A stretch of DNA of 64,000 bases from Palsa-504 sp963839095. GTDB lineage: Bacteria; Actinomycetota; Actinomycetes; Streptosporangiales; Streptosporangiaceae. The stretch is from assembly GCA_963839095.1 (NCBI GenBank), contig CAWIUF010000064.1, positions 310,001 through 374,000 of the forward strand, written 5' to 3'. Under the pieces are notes generated by a model. The model was given only the letters and a program-made list of their open reading frames with translations, did no database searches and had not been told where the DNA came from. Made by a program: the position numbers and the translations under genes. Positions 36,667 through 45,965 of this stretch are shown here, piece by piece. Positions within the stretch are counted from its first letter, which is position 1. Every line of letters begins with the position of its first letter.

Positions 36667-37371
36667 ATGCAGCCGATGCCGGAGGACTGGGACCGGGCCG
36701 TCGCCGTGGTGGCGCACCCGGACGATCTCGAGTACGGCGTCGCCTCCGCCGTGGCCCGCTGGACAAGCCAGGGCAAGCAGGTCTCCTACCTGCTCGCGAC
36801 CCGGGGCGAGGCGGGCATCGACGGCATGGACCCGGCTAAGGTCGGCCCGCTGCGGGTCGACGAGGAGCAGCGCAGCGCCGCTGTCGTGGGTGTCACCGAG
36901 GTTCACTTCCTCGATCACCAGGACGGCCTGGTGGAGTACGGGGTCGCGCTGCGGCGTGACCTGGCCGCCGCGCTGCGCCGGCTGAACCCGCAGGTGATCA
37001 TCGGGCAGAGCTTCGACCTCACCTGGGGCGAGGAAGGCCCGGTCAACCACTCCGACCACCGGGCCGTCGGCCTGGCCACGCTGGACGCCTGCCGGGACGC
37101 CGCCAACCGGTGGGTGTTCCCCGAGGCCGGCCCGCCGTGCACGGAGATCAGGGACGTCTACGTGGCCGGCACCGGCACGCCCACCCACTTCGTGGACGTC
37201 ACCGGCACGATCGACCTGGGCGTGGCGTCGCTGCGCGAGCACCGCGCCTACATCGAGGGCCTGGGCCGCGAGTTCGATCCCGACGAGTTCCTCAAGAACA
37301 TGGCGGGCTACGTCGGCCTGGGCGCCGGCGTCGAGTACGCGGTCGGCTTCCGCCGCTACCCGATGGGCTAG
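36667..37371 (+). CDS. PIG-L/LmbE family deacetylase
   Basis: A 234-residue zinc hydrolase of the GlcNAc-PI / mycothiol de-N-acetylase family. The metal motif 'AHPDD' is at 16-20, and 'NHSDHRAVG' supplies the later zinc His. The substrate may be an N-acetylated sugar conjugate. The ATG at 36667 is in a good context. It overlaps the next gene's end by four bases (convergent). Confidence 0.88.
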   Translation: MQPMPEDWDRAVAVVAHPDDLEYGVASAVARWTSQGKQVSYLLATRGEAGIDGMDPAKVGPLRVDEEQRSAAVVGVTEVHFLDHQDGLVEYGVALRRDLAAALRRLNPQVIIGQSFDLTWGEEGPVNHSDHRAVGLATLDACRDAANRWVFPEAGPPCTEIRDVYVAGTGTPTHFVDVTGTIDLGVASLREHRAYIEGLGREFDPDEFLKNMAGYVGLGAGVEYAVGFRRYPMG

Positions 37372-37961
37372 GCCTGCACCGGGCCCGGGACTGACTGAGC
37401 CAGGGCGGCGACCTGGCCGGCGAGCGATTCGGTCGCGCTGAGGCGGTTGTCCACGACCAGGTGCGGGGCGGAGGGCTCGGCGCCCAGCCGCATCCTGGCC
37501 ACGTACTGCTCGAACTCCGCCAGCTTGGCCTCGTCGCGGGCCAGCCCGCGGGCGATGAGCCGGCGGCGCAGGGTGGCCTCGTCCGACTTGACCCAGACCA
37601 GCCGGACAGTCCCGCCGCCGAGCTCGGCGGTCCAGGCCTGCCAGTGGGCCGCGTCGTGGATCTGCGCGGTGAACGGGCCGGAGAGCAAGACCGGGCAGCC
37701 GTGCGCGCGGATCTCGCGGGCGGTGGCCGTCATCCCGGCGTACTCATAGGCCTTGACGTGCTCGTCGTACCAGGGTCCCTCGCGCTCCCCCGGCGGCCGT
37801 CCGGCGGAGGCGAGGACGGCGGCCACGAACGGCGCGTACATCGTGTCCTTGTCCAGCAGCGCCGGCGTCGGCTCCAGGGCGGCCAGCAGCAGTTCCGCGA
37901 CCGTGCTCTTGCCCGCACCGGGCGGGCCGGCCACCACCCAGGCCGGGGCGAGAGTGCTCAC
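37368..37961 (-). CDS. P-loop kinase-like ATPase (AAA_33 / zeta-toxin fold)
   Basis: A 197-residue protein with Walker A 'GPPGAGKST' near the N terminus, 'LLDKDTMYAPF' and a lid region 'RRRLIARGLARDEAKL'. It resembles small-molecule or nucleoside kinases and zeta-type phosphotransferases; no antitoxin gene is next to it. It overlaps the GH13 gene by four bases, so both are on one transcript. Confidence 0.8.
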   Translation of the reverse strand: MSTLAPAWVVAGPPGAGKSTVAELLLAALEPTPALLDKDTMYAPFVAAVLASAGRPPGEREGPWYDEHVKAYEYAGMTATAREIRAHGCPVLLSGPFTAQIHDAAHWQAWTAELGGGTVRLVWVKSDEATLRRRLIARGLARDEAKLAEFEQYVARMRLGAEPSAPHLVVDNRLSATESLAGQVAALAQSVPGPVQA

Positions 37962-39262
37962 AAGCCGAGGATGGCCCAGCTGTGCGCGGGCACGAGGGCG
38001 GGGTCGGCGGGCGTGGCGCCCGGGTCGGGGGTCTCGGTGACGCTGAACGCGGTGACGTCGACGGGGAACCGGAACTCCTCGTCGCCGGTGTTGAGGAGCA
38101 CCAGCACCTCGTCGTCACCGTCGGCGGCGCTGACGGCCATCGTCTGGTTGGCCAGGTGCGGGACGCTGGTCCGCGCGCGGACCAGCCAGGGATGCCGGCG
38201 GCGGAACCCGACCAGCCGCTGGTGCAGGCGGTAGGTCGGCCAGCCCTCGGACGGCAGCTCGTCCGGGCGGGCCGGGAAGGCCGGGCGGATCTCGTCGTCG
38301 CCGCCGGCCCGGTCCTCCTTGACGCCGCGGAACGCCTGCTCGTCGCCGTAGTAGATGCTCGGGATGCCGCCGACGGCCATCAGCACGGCCAGGGCGTGGC
38401 CGAGGTGACGCTCGTCGGTGAGCTGGCTGGCCAGCCGGGTCACGTCGTGGTTTCCGGTGAACGTCTGCGGCATAACCCCGTCGAGGACCTGGTTGTGCCG
38501 GCCCAGGGCATAGGCCAGCTCGAAGAAGTTCCGGTCGTTCAGCGAGCTCCAGATGGCCTTCCACAGCTCGTACTGGGTGATCGAGTCCAGGCCGCTCTCC
38601 GCCGCGTAGGAGGCGTAGTCGCCGTGGATCATCTCGCCGAGGAACCAGGCGTCCGGGTGTGATCCGCGGACCGCCGGCAGGACCTTGGCCCAGAAGCTGG
38701 CCGGCACCGCGTAGGCGGCGTCGAGCCGCCATCCGGCCGCGCCCCGGCCCAGCCAGTGGGTCATGACCTGCGTGACGTAGTCGAGGACTTCAGGTTCCTC
38801 ATGGTCCAGGGTGACGAGCTGGCGATGGCCCTCGAACGTGGCGAAGTCCCCGCTGGCCGGGTCGCGCCGGAACCACTTGGCGGCGGGCGAGCCCGGGCCG
38901 CCGCGCAGCGCCGCCTGGAACGCCGGGAACGAACGGCCCACGTGGTTGAACACCCCGTCCAGGACGACCCGCAGGCCGCGGCGGCCGGCTTCGGCGATGA
39001 GGTGGTCGAAGTCCTCCTGGTCGCCGAGCCTGGCGTCGATCTGGAAATGGTCGATGGTGTCGTAACCGTGGGTCTCGGCGGCGAAGACCGGCCCGAGCAG
39101 CAGGCCCGAGCAGCCGAGCTCGACGGCGTAGTCCAGCCACCCCGTCAGCTGCCGCAACCGGTGCCTGACCGGCTCCTCGGCCGGCGGTTCGGCCTTCTCC
39201 GCGCCGGTGAAGCCCAGCGGGTACACGTGCCAGAAGATGGCGTGATCGGCCCATGACGTCAC
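37958..39262 (-). CDS. GH13 alpha-amylase-family glycosidase
   Basis: A 434-residue retaining alpha-glucan enzyme. The conserved regions are I 'DGVFNH' (102-107), II 'GWRLDAAY' with nucleophile D181, III 'FLGEMIHGDY' with acid/base E210 and IV 'FTGNHD' with D273. All catalytic residues are present. There is no signal peptide, so it acts inside the cell, perhaps on maltodextrins or trehalose-like sugars. The length is close to compact cyclomaltodextrinase-like members lacking extra domains. ATG at 39262. Confidence 0.9.
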   Translation of the reverse strand: MTSWADHAIFWHVYPLGFTGAEKAEPPAEEPVRHRLRQLTGWLDYAVELGCSGLLLGPVFAAETHGYDTIDHFQIDARLGDQEDFDHLIAEAGRRGLRVVLDGVFNHVGRSFPAFQAALRGGPGSPAAKWFRRDPASGDFATFEGHRQLVTLDHEEPEVLDYVTQVMTHWLGRGAAGWRLDAAYAVPASFWAKVLPAVRGSHPDAWFLGEMIHGDYASYAAESGLDSITQYELWKAIWSSLNDRNFFELAYALGRHNQVLDGVMPQTFTGNHDVTRLASQLTDERHLGHALAVLMAVGGIPSIYYGDEQAFRGVKEDRAGGDDEIRPAFPARPDELPSEGWPTYRLHQRLVGFRRRHPWLVRARTSVPHLANQTMAVSAADGDDEVLVLLNTGDEEFRFPVDVTAFSVTETPDPGATPADPALVPAHSWAILGL

Positions 39263-39288
39263 CCGCTAACGATAGCCGCGCGGGATGA

Positions 39289-40473
39289 CTAGGACGTCGT
39301 GTAGACGCGGACCAGGGCCTCGGCCAGGTCGGTACAGGCCGGGTAGTCGGCAGCGGGGATCCACTCGTCGGGGCGGTGGGCGACGGCCAGGGAGCCGCAG
39401 CCGAAGGCGGGCAGGGTGGGGATGCCGGCCTCGGTCAGCCAGCAGGAGTCGGTGACCCCGAGCAGGACGCCGTGGGCGGGCTCGGTCCCCAGGACCGATC
39501 GCATGGCGGCGGCCGCGGAATCGATGAGCCGGGTGGCGCCGGCCGCGGAGCTCGGCGGGACCCAGTCGTGCGGAGGGCCGGCCAGGGCGACGTCCACCCG
39601 GTCGGCGAGCCCCGCTTTGGCCAGGGCAGGCCGGAGCTCGTTCGGTACCTCTTGGTTGGTCATGCCCTCGATGACCCGCACCTCGACGGTGGCGGTCATG
39701 GTCTCGGGATGCATGAACGGGGTGATGCCGCCGCTGATCATGGTGCCTATGTTGACGGTGGGGCGGGTGCCGTCGATCGGGTGCGCGGCCCGGCGAAGAG
39801 GCCGGCGTCGGCCAGTGCGGCCATCGCCCGGGCCAGGATCACCCCGGCCCGATCCCCCGCCGGGAGCTGCTCGGCCGAGTGGCCCGGGATGCCCCGGGCG
39901 GTCAGCTGCATGACGCACGAGCCGCGCTGGGCGACGAACAGGCGGGCCCAGGATTGCGCGGGGGTGCCGCCGGCCGGCTCGAGGATCACGGCCGCGTCCG
40001 CGCGCAGCACGTCCCGCCGGGTCAGCCACTTCATCCCGTAGTCCGAGCAGTTCTCCTCGTCCGCGACGAACAGCAGGTCGAGGCCGCCCGCCCAGCCGGG
40101 ATCGGCCGCCAGGCGCCGGCGGCCAGGAGCGCGGCGGCCACCCCGGACTTCATGTCCGCCACGCCGAGCCCGGCCAGGCCGCCGCTGCCGACCGCGGTGA
40201 GCTCGTACGGATCGGTGTGCCAGGAGGCGAGGTTCCCGGGCGGCATGGTGTCGAGATAGCCGACCAGGACGCGTAGGCCCGCACCGCGTCCCGGCGGCGC
40301 CCGCCGTACAGGTCAGCGACGGCGATGCCGAGCTGGCGGGCCCGCGGGTCGTCCGGCGCGACCGACAGCGCGCTGACCGCCCACTGGTCGGCGGTGGTCC
40401 TGGTGAGCTCGACGGCCCGCGGGGCTCGACGTCGGCCAGGCAGAGGTAGACGTCGACGCGGTCGATCTTCGTC
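39289..40473 (-). pseudogene. Chimeric pseudogene: enolase-superfamily remnant joined to an M20 peptidase
   Basis: The 5' end (40473 to about 40285) reads in pieces 'MTKIDRVDVYLCLADVEP' then 'RARQLGIAVADLYGGRRRDAVRAYASW'-like sequence (shown partly), the hallmark of a mandelate-racemase/enolase-superfamily protein with most of its N-terminal domain missing. It passes directly into an M20 metallopeptidase: 'VLVGYLDTMPPGN', 'GLGVADMKSGVAAALLA', 'LLFVADEENCSDYG' (metal Glu pair) and 'TMTATVEVRVIEGMT', read in three frames with shifts near 40288, 40115 and 39790. Two unrelated families plus several indels make this a decayed fusion by deletion, not a simple error. Confidence 0.72.
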
Positions 40474-40480
40474 ATGCCGG

Positions 40481-41473
40481 TCAGCCTTCCGTCTCGCCGG
40501 CCAGGACCCATTCCAGCTCGGCGAGCGAGAGGTTGGCGCCGCTCTGGATCAGGACCGTCCGGGTCGGCCAGTCCGCGCCGTACCGGCGCAGCGCGGCGAA
40601 CGGGGCGGCGGCCGCGCCTTCGAGCAAGGTGGCCCGGGTGGCGAGCGCGTGCCTGATCTCGGCCCGCAGCTCGGCCTCGCTGACCAGGTACATCTCGTCG
40701 ACCAGGTCCCGGATGACGCCGAAGGCCAGCTTGCCGGGGAACGGCGTCGCCAGGCCGCCGGCGAAGGTGGCGCAGGGCATCTCGACCAGCCGCTTGAGCT
40801 CCCAGGAGCGCACCACCGAGGGCGCGGCCTCGGACTGCACGCCGATGATCGTGATGGACGGCTTGATGGTCTTGGCCGCGAGCGCGACCCCGGCGATCAG
40901 GTTGCCGCCGCCCACCGGGACGACGATGGCCTCGGCGGCGGGCAGGTCCTCGAGGATCTCCCAGCCGACGGTGGCCGCGCCCGCCATCAGCTCGGGGTCC
41001 TCGCCGTCCTCGACATAGACCATGCCCTCGGCCAGCGCCGCGGCCTGGGCGGCCTGTGACGCCTCGGCGATATCGGTTCCGCTGATCCGCAGTTCGGCGC
41101 CGAATTCCCTGATCCGGTCCATCTTCAGCGGCGAGGAGCCGGCCGGCACCACGACCACGCTGCGGACCCCGATCCGGGCGGCCGCGTAGGCGACGCCCTG
41201 GCCGTGGTTCCCGGTGGAGGCGGTGATGACCCCGTGCCGCGCCTCGTCGGGGCTCAGGCAGGCCAGCCGCCACAGCGCGCCCCGGCCCTTGAACGACTTG
41301 ATCTCCGCTTCGTCTTCGCACTTCACGAAGATCTCGCGGCCCGCGACCAGGGCCGCCTCGAGCAGCCGCCGCAGCGGGGTGCGGGCGTGGCTGGCGGTGA
41401 CGAGCTGGCGGGCCGCGAGGATGTCCCCGGGGGTGGGCGGTCCCTGGTCCGTCGTGGTGGTGGTCGTAGTCAT
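40481..41473 (-). CDS. PLP-dependent threonine/serine dehydratase-like enzyme
   Basis: A 330-residue fold-type II PLP enzyme. The Schiff-base lysine is K62 in 'KSFKGRGA'. 'ITASTGNHGQGVAYAA' binds the substrate carboxylate, and the Gly-rich phosphate loop is 'VPVGGGNLIAGVAL'. It deaminates Thr/Ser or a related beta-hydroxy amino acid. It lacks a regulatory ACT domain, so a catabolic type is likely. The N terminus is a Thr run. It is intact amid decayed neighbours. Confidence 0.9.
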   Translation of the reverse strand: MTTTTTTTDQGPPTPGDILAARQLVTASHARTPLRRLLEAALVAGREIFVKCEDEAEIKSFKGRGALWRLACLSPDEARHGVITASTGNHGQGVAYAAARIGVRSVVVVPAGSSPLKMDRIREFGAELRISGTDIAEASQAAQAAALAEGMVYVEDGEDPELMAGAATVGWEILEDLPAAEAIVVPVGGGNLIAGVALAAKTIKPSITIIGVQSEAAPSVVRSWELKRLVEMPCATFAGGLATPFPGKLAFGVIRDLVDEMYLVSEAELRAEIRHALATRATLLEGAAAAPFAALRRYGADWPTRTVLIQSGANLSLAELEWVLAGETEG

Positions 41474-42103
41474 GCGTCCTTCCCGGGGTAGCTGATCATC
41501 CCGGTGAGCGGCAGGCCGCCGGCGGCGAGCGCCGCGTAGGCCTGGGCGGCGTCAGCTGCCGGTACGCGCATGACGGGGATCTGATCGAGGTCGAGGCGGC
41601 CGTCCGCGGCCAGCCGGAGGAACGCCGCCATGTTGTGGTTCTCCGTCCAGCGGACCACGTGTATCGGATAGTCCCAGTTATTCTCCTCGTACACCGGGTC
41701 GTAACGCCCGGGGCCGTAGGCGATCGAGGGCACGATGGTGGCCTGCGCCCCGAACCAGCGGTCCCGCCCCAGGCCCATGCCGAACTGGCCGACCCCGACC
41801 ACCATTCCGCCCGGGCGCAGCACGTCCACGGCCGCGCTGATCACGTCGGAGGCCGGCCACGCTGTAGCCCAGCGAGGCATAGTCCGTGGCGGGGGCCCGG
41901 GGCAGCAGCAGGTCGTGGCGGACGCCGCTGGCCCGGGTGTGCGGCCAGGCCTGGTCCGGCTCGGGATACTCATGGCTGGCCCACCCGTCGGCCCGGGTGG
42001 CTTCCAGGATGGTCCGCTCGGTTCCCGGGCTGATCACCGAGTACGCGGTGGCGACCAGCACCTCGCCCGGGCGTGGCTCCGGGGCCCGTTCGGTGACCAG
42101 CAT
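41470..42103 (-). pseudogene. Internally deleted MDR (zinc-type) dehydrogenase
   Basis: The 5' half reads 'GEVLVATAYSVISPGTERTIL' and 'DYASLGYSVAG', the start of a BchC-like medium-chain dehydrogenase. It then jumps, with a frame change near 41860, to 'SDVISAAVDVLRPGGMVVGVGQFG' and the C-terminal strand region. The central Rossmann stretch (roughly 150 residues in the family) is missing, leaving about 210 codons against a usual 350-380. It overlaps the start of the dehydratase gene by 4 bases. Non-functional as encoded. Confidence 0.7.
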
Positions 42104-42146
42104 GCGCCCGGCCCGGGTGGCCGGGCGCCAGCAGGTCCGGTGAGCG

Positions 42147-43475
42147 TCACAAGACCCTGGAATCCGGGTCGGTGACGGGCGACCCGGCCGGGAGCGGGGC
42201 CCGGGTACCCGGCCGGGTCTCCGGCGAGATCAGGCCCAGCAGGGCGGCGCCGCCCAGCACCGCGGCGGCCAGGCCGAAGGCCGCACCGTAGGAAACCGAG
42301 TCGACCAGGATCCCGCCGGCGACCGGCCCGGTCACCGAACCGACGTCGCCGGCCATCTGGTACGACGCGACCAGGGTGCCGCCGCCGCGGTCGATGATGT
42401 CGCCGATCATGGCGGCCGGGGCCACGTCGAGCAGGCCCGAGCCGAAGCCGGCCACGGCCAGCGCGGCCAGGAACGCCCACGGGCCGTGCAGCACCGCGAG
42501 CATCATCATGCCGACGGCCGATACCGCGCAGCCCGCGACGACGACGGGACGACGGCCGAGGTTGTCCGCTATCCGGCCGCCGGGTATCAGCGCGGCGCCG
42601 TTCAGCGCGGCGAACAGCAGGAACCCGATCCCGGTCCAGACCGCCGACCGGTGCAGCACCTCCCGGACGAACAGCGGCACCAGGGCGCCGCGCATGCCCA
42701 GCGCGGCGAAGCCGTCGGCCAGGTTGGCCGAGGCCGCCGCGCGCCAGGTCCGGCTGCGCAGCGCGTCGCCCAGGGCGGCCAGCATCCGGACCGGCGGCTG
42801 GCTGACTGGCCGCCGCCGGCTCGGCGCGCGGCGCAGCACTACCGCGGCCAGGACCGCGGGCACCACGAGCAGGAGGCCGTAGATGAAGAACGGTGCCCGC
42901 AGGGACCACGCCGCGACCAGGCCGCCCAGCGCGGGGCCGCTGATCCCGCCGAGCAGGAAGCCGCCGCTGAACAGGCCGCTGGCCCGGCCGCGCTGGCTGC
43001 CGGGCACGCTGCCGAGGAGCAGGGCCTGGGCGCTGATGCTGAACAGCGCCGACCCCACCCCGCCGCTGCCGCGCAGGACCAGCAGCTCCAGGAAGGACTG
43101 GGAGAACCCGGCCAGGACGCTGCTCACGGCCACCACCGCGATGCCGGCCGCCATCACCCCGGGCTCGCCGAAGCGGTCGACCAGCCGGCCCGCGGGCAGC
43201 GCCCCGAACACCCGCATCAGCGCGAACACGCTGATCACGCTGGCCGCCGCGGCCACGCTGACGCCAAACTGGCGGGCGAAGGCGGGAATGACCGGGGCGA
43301 CGATACCGAACCCGAGTGCGACGGTGAAGGCTACAGCGGTGAGGATCGCCACTTCCGGCGGCAGATCGCGGAACGGGCCTCGCCGGGCACCTCGCACGAA
43401 GCGGAATTGTGTCAGCTTACTGGCGGGTACCAAAGTGACCTGAGAGCTTGAATGTACTGACCTGCGAAATTTCAC
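42147..43475 (-). CDS. Major facilitator superfamily transporter
   Basis: A 442-residue membrane protein with twelve hydrophobic segments, from 'VAILTAVAFTVALGFGIVAPVI' to 'GAAFGLAAAVLGGAALLGLI'. The loop 2-3 motif is 'GRLVDRFGEPGVM' and the motif in the second half is 'GRIADNLGRRPVVV', both classic DHA1-type drug/sugar efflux signatures. The start is uncertain; a later GTG is possible because the first 35 residues are unusual. The substrate is unknown. Confidence 0.9.
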   Translation of the reverse strand: MKFRRSVHSSSQVTLVPASKLTQFRFVRGARRGPFRDLPPEVAILTAVAFTVALGFGIVAPVIPAFARQFGVSVAAAASVISVFALMRVFGALPAGRLVDRFGEPGVMAAGIAVVAVSSVLAGFSQSFLELLVLRGSGGVGSALFSISAQALLLGSVPGSQRGRASGLFSGGFLLGGISGPALGGLVAAWSLRAPFFIYGLLLVVPAVLAAVVLRRAPSRRRPVSQPPVRMLAALGDALRSRTWRAAASANLADGFAALGMRGALVPLFVREVLHRSAVWTGIGFLLFAALNGAALIPGGRIADNLGRRPVVVAGCAVSAVGMMMLAVLHGPWAFLAALAVAGFGSGLLDVAPAAMIGDIIDRGGGTLVASYQMAGDVGSVTGPVAGGILVDSVSYGAAFGLAAAVLGGAALLGLISPETRPGTRAPLPAGSPVTDPDSRVL

Positions 43476-43534
43476 TATCTCGTTCTCATGGGGAGCGGGG
43501 GTGAATGTCTCGCGCCAGCTGGGAGAATGACGCT

Positions 43535-44119
43535 ATGCCATCACACGTCGCACTGCTGCGCGGCATCAACGTGGGCGGCCGGAACAAGGTTCCGATGGCG
43601 GAGCTGCGCGAGGTCGTGGCCGCCCTCGGGCACACCGAAGTGGCCACCTACATCCAGAGCGGCAACGTGCTGTTCAGCACGGCGCAGACGGACAACGCGA
43701 AGCTGGCCGCGGCGCTGGAGTCGGCGATCGAGGACAGGTTCGGCCTGTGGTCCTCGGTGGTGGTCCTGAGCCGGGACGAGCTAGCCCAGGTGCTGGCCGC
43801 CAACCCGTATCCCGGCGAGCCGAACCCCCGGCTGGTGCACGTGGTGTTCCTGAACGCCGATCCGCCGCCGGACCTGTCCGACCGCATCACGGCCGTGGTC
43901 GGCGCGGCCGCGGCCAAGGGCAGCCGGGACACCGTCCAGGCGTCCGGGCGCGCGCTCTACGTGCATACGCCGGACGGATTCGGGCGCAGCGAGCTGGCCC
44001 AGAACCTGTTCAAGCTCGTCACCCCGCCGGCCAAGCAGAAGAAGAAGCAGGGCCTGGCCGCCACCGCCAGGAACTGGGCTACGGCCACCAAGCTGCTGTC
44101 GCTGTGCGAGGAGAAGTAG
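43535..44119 (+). CDS. DUF1697 protein
   Basis: A 194-residue protein of the uncharacterised DUF1697 family: 'HVALLRGINVGGRNKVPMAELRE', 'ATYIQSGNVLFS', 'LVHVVFLNADPP', 'ALYVHTPDGFGRSEL' and 'ATARNWATATKLL'. ATG at 43535 is the family start. Its stop shares one base with the SDR gene start (TAGTG), so the two are coupled. Confidence 0.9.
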   Translation: MPSHVALLRGINVGGRNKVPMAELREVVAALGHTEVATYIQSGNVLFSTAQTDNAKLAAALESAIEDRFGLWSSVVVLSRDELAQVLAANPYPGEPNPRLVHVVFLNADPPPDLSDRITAVVGAAAAKGSRDTVQASGRALYVHTPDGFGRSELAQNLFKLVTPPAKQKKKQGLAATARNWATATKLLSLCEEK

Positions 44120-44862
44120 TGGCCCGGGCGGTCCTGGTGACCGGGGCATCCCGCGGCATCGGCCGGGCGGTGGCCCAGGCCTTCGCCGAGCTGGGCGACC
44201 GGGTGGCCGTGCACCACCGCGGCTCACCCGGGCTGGCCGGCGAGGTACTGGCCGGGCTGCCCGGAAGCGGTCATGTGGTGGTCCAGGCCGACCTCGCGGA
44301 CGCCGCGGCCGTCCGCCAGATGGTCGACCAGGCCCACGATGGCCTCGGCGGCCTGGACGTCCTGGTCAACAACGCCGGCATCTTCGTGCCGCACCCGGTC
44401 ACCGAGGTGTCCTACGAGCAGTGGCAGGACGCCTGGCGCGAGGTCCTGGCCGTCAACCTCACCGGCGCGGCCAACGTGACGTGGTGCGCCGTGCAGTACA
44501 TGAAGGCGACCGGCGGCCGGATCGTGAACGTGACCTCGCGCGGCGCCTACCGGGGCGAGCCGCGGCATCCCGCGTACGGGGCGAGCAAGGCGGGCCTGAA
44601 CTCGTTCGGCCAGTCGATGGCGCGGGCCCTGGCGCCGTTCGGCATCGCGGTCGCGAGCGTCGCCCCGGGCTTCGTCGAGACCGCGATGGCCCGGCCGGAC
44701 CTGGACGCGGCGCAGGGCGCGGAGATCCGGGCGCAGAGCCCGTTCAACCGGGTGGCCACGACCGGGGAGATCGCGGCCGCCGTGGTCTACCTGGCCTCGG
44801 AGCAGGCCGAGTGGGCCAGCGGGGCCGTCCTCGACCTCAACGGGGCGTCGTACCTGCGCTAG
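44119..44862 (+). CDS. Short-chain dehydrogenase/reductase
   Basis: A 247-residue classical SDR. NAD(P) motif 'TGASRGIG' (about 8-15), 'VNNAGIF', catalytic Ser in 'IVNVTSRGA', then Tyr-x-x-x-Lys in 'YGASKAG', and 'ASVAPGFVETAMA' at the substrate lid. It resembles FabG-like oxidoreductases. GTG at 44119 overlaps the DUF1697 stop. It is convergent with the GH18 gene, 13 bases away. Confidence 0.92.
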   Translation: MARAVLVTGASRGIGRAVAQAFAELGDRVAVHHRGSPGLAGEVLAGLPGSGHVVVQADLADAAAVRQMVDQAHDGLGGLDVLVNNAGIFVPHPVTEVSYEQWQDAWREVLAVNLTGAANVTWCAVQYMKATGGRIVNVTSRGAYRGEPRHPAYGASKAGLNSFGQSMARALAPFGIAVASVAPGFVETAMARPDLDAAQGAEIRAQSPFNRVATTGEIAAAVVYLASEQAEWASGAVLDLNGASYLR

Positions 44863-44875
44863 AAGTCGTTCCTGC

Positions 44876-45919
44876 CTAGAAGAAGCCGGTGAAAGGCTCG
44901 AGCAGGTGGCTGAAGGCCCAGGTCGGCTGCCTGACGCCGGAGCACGTGTTGCTGTCGATGGTGCCCGGGCAGCCGCCGTTGTCCCGCTGGATCGCCCATT
45001 CCGACAGCAGGCCGAGACCGTGGGCCTGGGCGAAGGCGAGGATCCGCTTGGTGTCGCTGAGGTGGGTGACCTCGGTCTTGCCCGGGTAGTCGTCGATGCC
45101 GGGCAGGATCGTGATGCCCTCCATCGCCCACAGCTTGTGCGCGGAGCGGCCCGGGTACAGGGCGGCCAGCTGGCGGTGCACGTTGTTCGCGGCGGTGATG
45201 GCCAGGCCCCCCATGTCCAGCGGCTTCGGCTCCTTGGCCAGGTAATAGTCGAAGGTCATGATGTTGACGGTGTCGACCCGCGCGCCGTTGGCGGCCGCGT
45301 TCTTCAGGACGTGCAGCGCGTTCGCCTCGAGGCCGCCGGGCTCGACCGGCAGCGTGTACTCGATCTGCAGCGGCCAGCCGGCCCGCCGGGCCCAGGCCTC
45401 GGTCAGCGCGATCGCCTTGTTCCTGCGGTCGACGCCGGCCTTGTTGTCCAGCGAGTTGACCTCGACGTCCATGTCGAGCCGGGTCACGTGGTAGCCCTTG
45501 ATCACCGCTTCGTAGTCGGCCGCGATCGTGCTCACGCTGGTGCAGGAGTCGGCGATCTCGGTCGTGGTGGAGTCCGCGCTGAAGCCGCCGAACGTCGGCA
45601 TCACGTCGCCGCCCAGCTGCCTGAGCCGGGCGATCTGCGCCTGGTAATGCGGGCCGGGGGCCGGCTGCGTCTTGGTGCCGTTCCAGGTCACGGCGCACGA
45701 GCCCTTCTTGGCGGTCTGGAGGAAGGCCAGGCTGAAGTACCGCGCCTCCGACTTCCAGGCCACGGCCGGGATGTTGTCCGGGAGATAGGTCTCGAAGTAC
45801 GGCGCGTACACGTGCCGCGGCCAGATCCGCAGCGTCTGGGCCTGGGCCGCGGGCTGAGCCAGCGCGGAGGCCGCGAGGAGCGCCACCGCGGTCAGTGCCA
45901 GCAGGACACGCCGGATCAT
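44876..45919 (-). CDS. Secreted GH18 chitinase-like glycosidase
   Basis: A 347-residue enzyme with an Ala-rich Sec signal peptide ending near residue 25 ('AQPAAQAQ'). The GH18 core has the SxGG-like strand 'VMPTFGGFSA' and the catalytic DxxDxDxE-type motif reduced to 'TRLDMDVE', with acid E153 present. Later 'VDTVNIMTFDYY' supplies the Asp/Tyr pocket. This subgroup acts on chitin-type beta-1,4-GlcNAc chains or related substrates. A ROK-type palindrome lies 28 bases upstream of the start, matching the regulator site of the oligosaccharide operon to the right. No carbohydrate-binding module is present. Confidence 0.85.
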   Translation of the reverse strand: MIRRVLLALTAVALLAASALAQPAAQAQTLRIWPRHVYAPYFETYLPDNIPAVAWKSEARYFSLAFLQTAKKGSCAVTWNGTKTQPAPGPHYQAQIARLRQLGGDVMPTFGGFSADSTTTEIADSCTSVSTIAADYEAVIKGYHVTRLDMDVEVNSLDNKAGVDRRNKAIALTEAWARRAGWPLQIEYTLPVEPGGLEANALHVLKNAAANGARVDTVNIMTFDYYLAKEPKPLDMGGLAITAANNVHRQLAALYPGRSAHKLWAMEGITILPGIDDYPGKTEVTHLSDTKRILAFAQAHGLGLLSEWAIQRDNGGCPGTIDSNTCSGVRQPTWAFSHLLEPFTGFF

Positions 45920-45946
45920 ATGAGGCCTCCTCGCCGACCCGGGACA

Positions 45947-45965
45947 GAAAAGAAACTTTCCTTAC
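45947..45965. promoter_or_regulatory. ROK-type operator before the chitinase gene
   Basis: On the minus strand the site reads GTAAGGAAAGTTTCTTTTC. It matches the stronger site at 48760-48778 at 13 of 19 positions and resembles the TTAGGAAA-TTTCCTAA style of actinobacterial ROK repressor sites. It is placed 28 bp before the GH18 start. Confidence 0.55.

Noticed and set aside
37368..37961. Zeta-toxin of a toxin-antitoxin pair
   Set aside because: The P-loop fold fits, but there is no small antitoxin gene next to it; it is coupled to a GH13 gene, so a metabolic kinase is more likely.
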